The position numbers and the translations under genes are program-made. A DNA stretch of 43,292 bases from a virus, in IMG/VR virus record IMGVR_UViG_3300029266_000722, positions 1 through 43,292 of that record. One strand, given 5' to 3'. Of this stretch, positions 37,167 through 43,292 are shown piece after piece. Positions within the stretch are counted from its first letter, which is position 1. The number at the start of each line of letters is the position of its first letter. Under the pieces are notes generated by a model that saw nothing but the letters and a program-made list of their open reading frames with translations, was not told where the DNA came from and did no database searches.

Positions 37167-38386
37167 GGTCTAATTCCTATTACATCAACTTCGTGTTTAT
37201 TATTACTAAATCTATGACAAACATATGTTACAACAAATTTACCGCTCTTCTGTTTATCCTCTTTTAATAGTAAAGCACCATCCAATTCTACTGTACGAAT
37301 ATCCATAGGCATTCCAACTCTTGCTTTATCATTAGCCATCCATACGGCTCCATTCATAGTGAATCCTATTTTATTCTCATTATATCTAGCAGCGGTCTGA
37401 GTACGTTTTATTTTAGTTGATAAAGTATCAATATCGCCTCCGCCATAACTGGAAGAAGTTTCATAAGTAGGATTTTGGAAATCAAAGATTATTTGATTCA
37501 TAGAATCGAAGACACGTCTATCATTAAATATTGCCGATGTTAATTCTGGTCCCATATCGGTAGGTTTTATATTTGTTCTTCTTGCTCTGTTACCAGTGAC
37601 AAGATCCATAGATTCATATTTAACTGCTAAACCACCGTTAACTGCTTTTGTCATTAAGTCATTACTGCCACCAATATCCATCACTTTAATAGCATGTAAT
37701 GATTCTACTAATTGTCCAGCAACTGATGCAGCAGTACCATAAGTAAAAGGCTGTGAATTAAATGATTCATCAGCAACCATTTCATCTATACATCTCATTC
37801 TAATGAAGTCATCTTTTATTGTACTATAAACAAAATATGGATGACCATCTAGTGTAGTTGCTCTATTATTAATCCAAGCAATTGCATCTAGTGCAGTAAT
37901 ATAAGGTGTGACTACAGTCATAGGATCTTGAATAGGTTTGAGTCTTCCTATCAGAAGCTGCTTGTTAAATTTTCCTGATACAATTCTTTTTATAATTTGA
38001 TCTGGAGTACCGGTGTATGATTTGGAAAATTTAGAAAGTGAACTAACTACCGCATGCTGTTCCATTAAATTTAATACATAAAATTCCGACATTTCATTAC
38101 TGGATACTTTTGTTTCAGTAGATGCTATAATAAATCTTTTTGTAATAGAAACTTCAAACTGAATGTTGGTCAATGTAAACTCTAAATATTCTGTCCCACT
38201 TAAACCAAAATTAGCAATCTTACCTTCAGCATCAGATACAGCAATTAACCCTGTTAGAAACGGTTGATCTAATGATTCATGCAACTCAAGTTCTAATACT
38301 GTAGCAGTAATAGTTAAGGTTTCTCTGCCAGTATTCTTATACATAACAACAGAGTTAAGCTGAAATTGGGACTCCAGACCTGACAT
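37163..38386 (-). CDS. Probable baseplate hub protein, gp27-like
   Basis: This 407-aa protein begins MSGLESQFQLNSVVMYKNTG. Beta-rich halves (LTITATVLELELHE, YLEFTLTNIQFEVSITKRFI) and a DDFIRMRCIDEMV strand fit the tube-like hub proteins that hold the gp5 trimer (gp27/gpD family). Its length is near T4 gp27 (391 aa). It sits between gp53 and the gp5-like gene, overlapping them by 1 and 4 nt, which is the expected place for the gp5 partner. Direct sequence similarity to T4 gp27 is not obvious by eye, so the call rests on context and style. Confidence 0.62.
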   Translation of the reverse strand: MSGLESQFQLNSVVMYKNTGRETLTITATVLELELHESLDQPFLTGLIAVSDAEGKIANFGLSGTEYLEFTLTNIQFEVSITKRFIIASTETKVSSNEMSEFYVLNLMEQHAVVSSLSKFSKSYTGTPDQIIKRIVSGKFNKQLLIGRLKPIQDPMTVVTPYITALDAIAWINNRATTLDGHPYFVYSTIKDDFIRMRCIDEMVADESFNSQPFTYGTAASVAGQLVESLHAIKVMDIGGSNDLMTKAVNGGLAVKYESMDLVTGNRARRTNIKPTDMGPELTSAIFNDRRVFDSMNQIIFDFQNPTYETSSSYGGGDIDTLSTKIKRTQTAARYNENKIGFTMNGAVWMANDKARVGMPMDIRTVELDGALLLKEDKQKSGKFVVTYVCHRFSNNKHEVDVIGIRP

Positions 38387-39126
38387 TAACTTTCTTCTCG
38401 CATTGCTTTTCTAAATCTATTTGAAATATTAATTACATTACTTGGGGTCAAACATTTAATAAAAGACAGATCATCATTTTTTAATTCAAATCTATTAAAG
38501 GTTGTTACTGGAGTCAGACCACTTACAGAAGGACTATAAGGATTAATATCGACCCAGTCTTTTGCAGCATTCTCATAGTGATGTACTGAATCTATTTGAG
38601 CACTTTCTCCTGTTGCTTCAAATTCAAATACTGCTCCATCTTTTACAGTTGTAATAACTTCACCTGCTGAGAATTTAGCATCCTTAACAGTAGGCTGAAT
38701 AACCACTTGACCGAGTTCTAAGTTTCTTTCAATAATTTTTCCTATTGTACCACTTGAACTACCTGTGACTATTGCGCCTCTAACAAAATGTGACGTAGAG
38801 ATATTATCTGTAGTTACAACTGTTCTATGAGGATACCGCTTCAAGGATTCATCATATAATGTTTGCGGATGTAAAGGCCATCCGCTTTCTCTAACACTTT
38901 TATTCATTACATAAAAAGTCCAGTAAAATTGATCGTCTCCATATATTCTATAAGAAAGTTGATCTGGTCTTTCACCTGGCAATATTTGTTGTTTTGTATA
39001 GTAATTAACATCTTCTGCTACATCTTCAAGTATGGCTACATATGAGTTGATAGCTTGAAAAAGAACAGAAGGCTCATTAGTACCAAATCTATAGAATGTT
39101 TGTGGAAAGGAAGCAAAGTATGACAT
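38386..39126 (-). CDS. gp53: Baseplate wedge protein, T4 gp53-like
   Basis: This 246-aa protein shows the gp53 pattern at its N-terminus: FYRFGTNEPSVLFQAINSYV, then LPGERPDQLSYRIYGDDQFY and WTFYVMNK. gp53 clamps the gp6/gp25 complex and connects wedges around the hub in T4. It is longer than T4 gp53 (196 aa) because of a beta-rich middle with GSSSGTIGKIIERN. It overlaps both neighbours by 1 nt. Confidence 0.82.
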   Translation of the reverse strand: MSYFASFPQTFYRFGTNEPSVLFQAINSYVAILEDVAEDVNYYTKQQILPGERPDQLSYRIYGDDQFYWTFYVMNKSVRESGWPLHPQTLYDESLKRYPHRTVVTTDNISTSHFVRGAIVTGSSSGTIGKIIERNLELGQVVIQPTVKDAKFSAGEVITTVKDGAVFEFEATGESAQIDSVHHYENAAKDWVDINPYSPSVSGLTPVTTFNRFELKNDDLSFIKCLTPSNVINISNRFRKAMREES

Positions 39127-40211
39127 TAGTAATTGTCCTTAATATCTGATTTATTAAGAGGTCTTTCCTCCATTAAGGTTATAGACATATCCACATCTGT
39201 AAATTTGCCTCCTGGGTGATAACCCATTCCTTGACTATTATAAACAACACTACAGTCTCTGATATAACAAGGTAATAATTTATGATAAATTGTATGAGGG
39301 TCTTCAAGCAGTCCATCCAATTCAGGACTCTTTGAATCGTTGACGTGTAACATTTCAACTTCAACTCTATTAGGAAATCTATAACCAACAGCTAGTTCGT
39401 CGATACCGATTTCATCTGGATACATTTCTTCTCTGAGTAGTTGAATAATTTTTACAATTATATCATGCTCTCTTTCGCTTTCTGGAATCATTTTAAAGTT
39501 AAAAGTGAAACCTCTTATTGGAACAGATTGAAAAAGAGTTCTTGAGTTTGGATTAGTTTGAACGCCAGTAGCTGATGCTACAATTCCACCGATTTCAGAT
39601 CCAGCTTTATTTGCTAATCTTAAAGCTGCTAGTGAAGCTGCTTCTCCTGTTAGACTACCCAATAAGGAATCAATGATTCGGCCGCTTTCTTCTTTAGCTA
39701 TTCTAGTAGCTGTATCCTTTATGCTAGAACCTGCTGAGATAGCATTTGATGCAGCAGCACCAAGGACTCCAAGATCAACACTTTGATAAGATACTTCGCC
39801 TCTGAAAGGAATACCTTGAGGCAAATATAAGTTTATTTGCCAATTTCCATCTGCTTTATCATTTGATCTTTTAATAGTCTGTAAATCCGTATTTACCCCA
39901 GCGACAAGGGATGCTGAGTGTTGTTGCCCACCGCCATCCGCTTTTTGATCTGCGAGAGTAAGTGCGTTGGACACAAGACCGCGAGCATTTTCACGTCCCT
40001 CAGTATCACCTTTAATTACCCCACCTGCTGAAGCAAAGTCTGCCGCAGTAAGATACTTATTGATAATAGGGCGGATTCTAAGTTGTGCAGTTACCGAACG
40101 TTGACTGGGATCATCATAATCTGTTCTAGTACCAGGCTCCAACCACATAGGCGCAATGTCTGAAGGAAAAGAATAGACTGTTATGCCTTCAGTTATGGTG
40201 GTTTTCATCAT
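39126..40211 (-). CDS. gp48: Baseplate tail-tube cap, T4 gp48-like
   Basis: This 361-aa protein is close to T4 gp48 (364 aa). The C-terminal half contains GFTFNFKMIPESEREHDIIV and IIQLLREEMYPDEI, the tail-tube-like pattern also seen in gp48 and gp54. It ends with a Glu-Arg-Pro-Leu-Asn-Lys stretch. gp48 caps the baseplate hub and starts tube growth together with gp54. It is the first gene of the minus-strand arm. GAGGG lies 8 nt before the ATG at 40211 (a second ATG follows directly). The late promoter lies 31 nt upstream. Confidence 0.78.
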   Translation of the reverse strand: MMKTTITEGITVYSFPSDIAPMWLEPGTRTDYDDPSQRSVTAQLRIRPIINKYLTAADFASAGGVIKGDTEGRENARGLVSNALTLADQKADGGGQQHSASLVAGVNTDLQTIKRSNDKADGNWQINLYLPQGIPFRGEVSYQSVDLGVLGAAASNAISAGSSIKDTATRIAKEESGRIIDSLLGSLTGEAASLAALRLANKAGSEIGGIVASATGVQTNPNSRTLFQSVPIRGFTFNFKMIPESEREHDIIVKIIQLLREEMYPDEIGIDELAVGYRFPNRVEVEMLHVNDSKSPELDGLLEDPHTIYHKLLPCYIRDCSVVYNSQGMGYHPGGKFTDVDMSITLMEERPLNKSDIKDNY

Positions 40212-40222
40212 AGTGTAGTCCC

Positions 40223-40230
40223 TCTAAATA
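40223..40230 (+). promoter_or_regulatory. Probable late promoter for the plus-strand arm (TCTAAATA)
   Basis: One mismatch from TATAAATA on the plus strand. A start near 40236 gives a leader of about 23 nt to the ATG at 40259, matching the spacing of the perfect late promoters in this window. Confidence 0.5.
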
Positions 40231-40241
40231 TATTATAATAT

Positions 40242-40249
40242 TATTTATA
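40242..40249 (-). promoter_or_regulatory. T4-type late promoter for the minus-strand baseplate arm
   Basis: A perfect TATAAATA on the minus strand in the 47-bp divergent gap. A start near 40236 gives a leader of about 25 nt to the gp48-like ATG. Confidence 0.78.
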
Positions 40250-40258
40250 AGAGACATC

Positions 40259-40741
40259 ATGGCCTATTCTGGAAAATTTAAACCTAAAAATGTTAATAAA
40301 TATAGAGGTGATTATACAAAGATTGTATATCGCTCATTGTGGGAAAGGCATTGCTTCAAGTGGTGTGATCTAAACAAAGATATAAAGGGATGGTCTTCAG
40401 AAGAGGTAGTGGTTCCATACTTCTATGAAGTGGATAAAAAATACCATAGATATTTTATTGATCTAAAGATTACATTTGCAAATGGTAAGACTATTCTAGT
40501 TGAAGTAAAACCCGATAAAGAAACTCGGCCGCCTACAGGCGCAAAGAGAACCAAAAAATATATATCAGAAGGCCTTACTTATGTAAAGAATATGAATAAG
40601 TGGGAAGCAGCTAATAAGTTTGCTAAAGATAGAAACTGGGACTTTCAGATATGGACAGAGCATACATTACATGATATGGGTATAAAACCTAAAAGTACAA
40701 AACCTTTAAAGCCTTATTCCAGAAAAAAATCTAACAAGTGA
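40259..40741 (+). CDS. gp4: Head completion protein, T4 gp4-like
   Basis: This 160-aa protein begins MAYSGKFKPKNVNKYRGDYT, followed by RSLWERH and WSSEEVVVPYFYEVD. These are near-copies of the opening of T4 gp4. It carries a PD-(D/E)XK-like set: Glu29, Asp68, then Glu82-Val-Lys84. gp4 is needed to finish the DNA-filled head before tail joining; its nuclease-like fold is of the TnsA type. It is the first gene of the plus-strand arm, lying back-to-back with gp48. Confidence 0.9.
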   Translation: MAYSGKFKPKNVNKYRGDYTKIVYRSLWERHCFKWCDLNKDIKGWSSEEVVVPYFYEVDKKYHRYFIDLKITFANGKTILVEVKPDKETRPPTGAKRTKKYISEGLTYVKNMNKWEAANKFAKDRNWDFQIWTEHTLHDMGIKPKSTKPLKPYSRKKSNK

Positions 40742-40749
40742 TATAAATA
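40742..40749 (+). promoter_or_regulatory. TATAAATA motif directly before the 194-aa gene
   Basis: A perfect T4 late motif on the plus strand, starting right after the gp4 stop codon. It lies only 5 nt before the ATG at 40755, so a transcript starting about 6 nt downstream would be leaderless. A chance match is possible. Confidence 0.45.
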
Positions 40750-40754
40750 GAATT

Positions 40755-41339
40755 ATGAGCCAAATATTTAAAAAAATAAACACCGCTGCATTTAAAGCAG
40801 GTATCAATCCTAGGACACCAGAGTCCAGGGATTGGTTTCGTAAGCAAGCGCAAAAGTTGACGAGAGTCAATCCAGCAGCATTAATGAAAGAGGATAATAT
40901 ACAGACAAAGGGCCGATCTTATGTCGGTCATATGTATATGTTCTTTTATGATCCAAAGCATAAAGAGAAACTCCCATACTATGATGCGTTTCCTCTAATC
41001 TTTATGGTTGAAAAGGCCAAAGGCGGATTCTATGGTCTTAACTTACATTACCTACCACCAGTACTGAGAGCACAGTTTTTAAATCAACTTCTGGAAATAA
41101 AATCAAACGATAAGTACAACGATACAACTAGGTTAAAATTGAGCTATGACTTAATCAAGAGTTCATCAAAGTTTAGACTATTTGCTCCGTGCTTCAAACA
41201 TTATTTAACACCACACGTAAAGTCACGCTTTGCTAAAGTACCCGCCAACGATTGGGAGATTGCTACATTTCTTCCGACTGCTCAGTGGAAAAAACAGAAA
41301 GCTGGTTACGTGTACAAACAATCAAGAGGCATGATCTAA
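40755..41339 (+). CDS. Conserved T4-like phage protein of unknown role
   Basis: This 194-aa basic protein begins MSQIFKKINTAAFKAGINPR. It contains HMYMFFYDPKHKEKLPYYDA, followed by FPLIFMVEKAKGGFYGLNLH, a recognisable conserved segment of T4-like phages. Its place between gp4 and gp54 suggests a head- or tail-completion job. I do not assign a T4 name. No good ribosome-binding site precedes the ATG. It overlaps the gp54-like gene by 1 nt (TAATG). Confidence 0.7.
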   Translation: MSQIFKKINTAAFKAGINPRTPESRDWFRKQAQKLTRVNPAALMKEDNIQTKGRSYVGHMYMFFYDPKHKEKLPYYDAFPLIFMVEKAKGGFYGLNLHYLPPVLRAQFLNQLLEIKSNDKYNDTTRLKLSYDLIKSSSKFRLFAPCFKHYLTPHVKSRFAKVPANDWEIATFLPTAQWKKQKAGYVYKQSRGMI

Positions 41340-42079
41340 TGTTTAGCATAGATGACTTTAAAGCGCAAGTGTCAAAAGGTGGCGGACTTGCACAAAGCAA
41401 TTTATATTGGGTAACACTACCTGAAGGATTTGGCTCATCAGCCAGAGGTAGAGTATTAGATATGCTTTGTACCGATATACAATTACCTGGGCAACAGATT
41501 ACAACACAGATTAGACAAGAAGGTTTAAGAACAAAAAAGATTGCTTATGGTTATATGCAAGAAGATGTATCAGCTACATTTTTAAATCTTAATGACTATC
41601 AGATAAAAAAATACTTTGAAAATTGGATGAGAGCGACAGTGAGAGATGACACGACTCACGAGGTTATGTTTAAAAAAGGTAAGAATGGAAACGATGGATA
41701 CGCAAAGCAAGTAAAGATAAGACAACTGAAAAAAGGTATAGGCATCCCAGTATATAAGAAGGCGTTTCCTATGCCTAAATTACCATCAGAGATACAGAAT
41801 AGATTACCAAGAATTGGACCATTTGACTTTGCTCAAGGCGAGTTAGATTTAAATTTTATGACTAAGGATAAAATTGTTTATGAATGTACTTTGCATAATG
41901 CATTCCCAACAACTATGAATCCAATACAACTAAGTAATACTGGCGAAGGCCAGCAACAATTAAACATACAGTTTTCTTATGATCACTGGACAAGTTCTTT
42001 TCCTAATGATGGGTCAAGTTCTATTAAAGATACATTTATGTCTGCAGCCATCGGTGGAATAGCTAGCAGATTATTTTAA
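41339..42079 (+). CDS. gp54: Baseplate tail-tube initiator, T4 gp54-like
   Basis: With the start at 41339 the protein is 246 aa and begins MFSIDDFKAQVSKGGGLAQS, like MYSLEEF of T4 gp54. The open frame extends to an earlier ATG at 41252, but that would overlap the 194-aa gene by 88 nt. The TAATG junction and the family start favour 41339. NLYWVTLPEGFG and LNIQFSYDHWTSS, then a helical end, are the tail-tube-fold features. gp54 sits on gp48 and starts polymerisation of the tail tube. It is shorter than T4 gp54 (320 aa). Confidence 0.78.
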   Translation: MFSIDDFKAQVSKGGGLAQSNLYWVTLPEGFGSSARGRVLDMLCTDIQLPGQQITTQIRQEGLRTKKIAYGYMQEDVSATFLNLNDYQIKKYFENWMRATVRDDTTHEVMFKKGKNGNDGYAKQVKIRQLKKGIGIPVYKKAFPMPKLPSEIQNRLPRIGPFDFAQGELDLNFMTKDKIVYECTLHNAFPTTMNPIQLSNTGEGQQQLNIQFSYDHWTSSFPNDGSSSIKDTFMSAAIGGIASRLF

Positions 42080-42097
42080 TACTAAGTGGAGTAAATT

Positions 42098-42823
42098 ATG
42101 GCACTACCAAAACTAAATGACTCACCAAGATATGAACTAACAGTACCATCAACAGGGAAAGCGATTAAGTTTAGGCCTTTCCTAGTTAAAGAAGAAAAGG
42201 TATTGATGTTGGCAATTGAAACTAATGACCCAGCATTAATTCTTAACTCTGTTATTGATACTATCGAAGCGTGCGTTCAAGATGATTTAAATGTTCAGTC
42301 ACTTGCAACTTTTGATATTGAATATCTCTTTACTCAACTGAGAGCAAAGTCAGTAGGGGAAACAGCAAAGGTAAAAATATCTTGCAACTCAAATGATTGT
42401 AAGCATGAAACTGAATACAATATACCTCTTGATACTATTGTGGTTGATAATGTAAAAACAGAGAACGCTGAAAAGACTGTGAAGTTGAATGAAGAAATTT
42501 CTATTGAAATGGAATATCCTACATTCACTAAAGTTATGCAGGTTATGAAAGATGTAGGTGAGGAGAGTTCTACTGAACAGGCTTTCGGTCTTATTAGAAG
42601 TTCTCTGAAAGTTTTGATTACTAATGAAGAAAGGATCGAATTTCAACACGAGTCGGCAGAAACTGTTAATGCATTTATTGAATCAATGAATAACACACAG
42701 TTTATGAAGATTCAAGAATGGGTTGAACAGATGCCTAAGATGACTTATAAAGCAGAGTTTGAGTGTCACGGTTGTGGCCATAAGAATGAGCATACTCTGG
42801 AGGGTATGCAGAATTTTTTCTAA
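42098..42823 (+). CDS. gp26: T4 gp26-like tail/baseplate assembly protein
   Basis: This 241-aa product ends at the TAA at 42821. FRPFLVKEEKVLMLAIETND and FDIEYLFTQLRAKSVGETAK are hallmarks of the T4 baseplate/gp26 family. Cys96 and Cys101 with Cys223 and Cys226 (ECHGCGHKNEH) form a zinc-ribbon-like set. A GGAG ribosome-binding site precedes the ATG. In this family the protein is probably an assembly chaperone rather than a fixed structural part. The end of the gene carries a frameshift signal that would give a longer form. Confidence 0.85.
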   Translation: MALPKLNDSPRYELTVPSTGKAIKFRPFLVKEEKVLMLAIETNDPALILNSVIDTIEACVQDDLNVQSLATFDIEYLFTQLRAKSVGETAKVKISCNSNDCKHETEYNIPLDTIVVDNVKTENAEKTVKLNEEISIEMEYPTFTKVMQVMKDVGEESSTEQAFGLIRSSLKVLITNEERIEFQHESAETVNAFIESMNNTQFMKIQEWVEQMPKMTYKAEFECHGCGHKNEHTLEGMQNFF

Positions 42824-43014
42824 TATGTCTATCTCATAACAATATATCTAATTATTATGAAACAAACTTTTCTTTAATACATCATCATAATTATTCATTG
42901 ACTGAGATAGACGGACTCATACCATGGGAGAAAGAAGTTTATATGACTTTCTTAATTGAACACTTAAAGGAAAAGAAATTACAAGAAGAACAGCAGGCGG
43001 CTAGAAACCGCTAA
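42098..43014 (+). CDS. Predicted -1 frameshift product: gp26-like protein plus 64-aa extension
   Basis: Slipping back by one base at 42814-42820 lets ribosomes pass the TAA at 42821 and read from CTA at 42820 to the TAA at 43012, giving 305 aa. The added 64 residues contain YSLTEIDGLIPWEKEVYMTF, followed by LIEHLKEKK. This looks like the second half of phage tail-assembly chaperones (lambda GT style). The extension has no ATG before 42943, deep in its sequence, so independent translation from a normal start is unlikely. The downstream neighbour is the probable tape-measure gene, the usual partner of such chaperones. Confidence 0.8.
42814..42912 (+). promoter_or_regulatory. Programmed -1 frameshift signal: slippery site, stop and downstream stem
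   Basis: The heptamer T TTT TTC (42814-42820) fits X XXY YYZ in the gp26 frame, and TAA follows directly. After a 6-nt spacer, GTCTATCTCA (42827-42836) pairs perfectly with TGAGATAGAC (42903-42912), a 10-bp stem around a 66-nt loop. Inside the loop ATTATGA (42854-42860) can pair with TCATAAT (42885-42891). Confidence 0.82.
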
Positions 43015-43031
43015 ACTGATAAGGAAACTAA

Positions 43032-43292
43032 ATGGCAGCCAGAACAAGAGCAGTTCTAACACTTAATGATGTAGTTAAGAAGTTGGAAGAGGGTAATCAG
43101 GACCAAAGAAAAACCACTGATGCACTTAATAAGTTTATTAAGAGTATAGAACGTGGGCGTCTTGACGCAGCTGAGAATGCGCGAGAAGCAAGTCGTACAA
43201 ACCGAGCAGCTGGTCAGAGTTATGGTGGTTCAAGAGGCGGTAAAGGCGGCATGGGCGGTCTAGCCTCTATGGCAGGGTTCGGTGGTTCCCCC
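43032..43292 (+). CDS. Probable tail tape-measure protein, N-terminus (partial)
   Basis: The ATG at 43032 follows an AAGGAA ribosome-binding site and lies 18 nt after the end of the frameshift extension. The 87 visible residues start MAARTRAVLTLNDVVKKLEE. A charged coiled-coil-like stretch continues to about residue 60, then a Gly-rich run (GGSRGGKGGMGGLASMAG). The frame is open to the window edge. A helical, low-complexity start directly after a frameshifting chaperone gene is what a tape-measure gene (gp29-like in T4) would show. The rest of the gene is outside the window. Confidence 0.6.
   Translation, partial: MAARTRAVLTLNDVVKKLEEGNQDQRKTTDALNKFIKSIERGRLDAAENAREASRTNRAAGQSYGGSRGGKGGMGGLASMAGFGGSP

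Overview
This window is part of the virion-assembly region of a T4-like myovirus. The evidence is a nearly complete baseplate and tail set that reads as homologues of T4 gp48, gp53, gp27 (less sure), gp5, gp25, gp6 and gp8 on the minus strand, and gp4, gp54 and gp26 plus a tape-measure start on the plus strand. The AT-rich composition, the long beta-repeat fibre proteins, 2OG-Fe(II) oxygenases and T4-type late promoters (TATAAATA) fit marine T4-like phages of picocyanobacteria or SAR11-type hosts. No gene in the window fixes the host. No tRNA, CRISPR array, integrase or insertion sequence was seen.

Layout. A 47-bp gap at 40212-40258 divides the window. To its right the plus strand encodes a gp4-like head-completion protein, a conserved unknown protein, a gp54-like tail-tube initiator, a gp26-like protein and the start of a probable tape-measure protein. 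To its left everything is on the minus strand. 40211-32054 holds the tube cap, gp53, hub, OB-fold/tail-lysozyme protein, an amidase and a beta-helix spike. 32020-28462 holds gp25, gp6 and a dockerin-motif protein. 28417-19054 holds a fibre, gp8, a 1676-aa structural protein, a small coiled-coil protein and a second fibre. 19038-10076 holds a block of radical SAM and oxygenase genes. 10012-1 holds further fibre and adhesin genes.

Perfect TATAAATA motifs lie just upstream of five minus-strand genes, with predicted leaders of about 16-29 nt. They divide the left arm into late transcription units. One unit starts at about 18010 and runs to 10076. Its first gene encodes a 195-aa protein whose only three Cys and only three His all lie in its last 16 residues, as CHSSCHSSCHGSRGRR. 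The genes after it, often overlapping, encode two unknown proteins, a radical SAM protein with a SPASM-like tail, a B12-binding-type radical SAM protein, two 2OG-Fe(II) oxygenases around a small unknown protein, another unknown protein and one more radical SAM protein. A SPASM radical SAM gene lies just upstream. The simplest reading is a phage-encoded post-translational modification system expressed with the virion genes and aimed at the Cys/His tail or at neighbouring fibres. This is inference from context.

The second notable element is a strong -1 programmed frameshift signal at the end of the gp26-like gene. It is T_TTT_TTC followed directly by TAA, then a 6-nt spacer and a perfect 10-bp stem. 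It would add 64 residues to gp26, just before the tape-measure gene, as in the G/GT tail-assembly chaperones of lambda-type phages.
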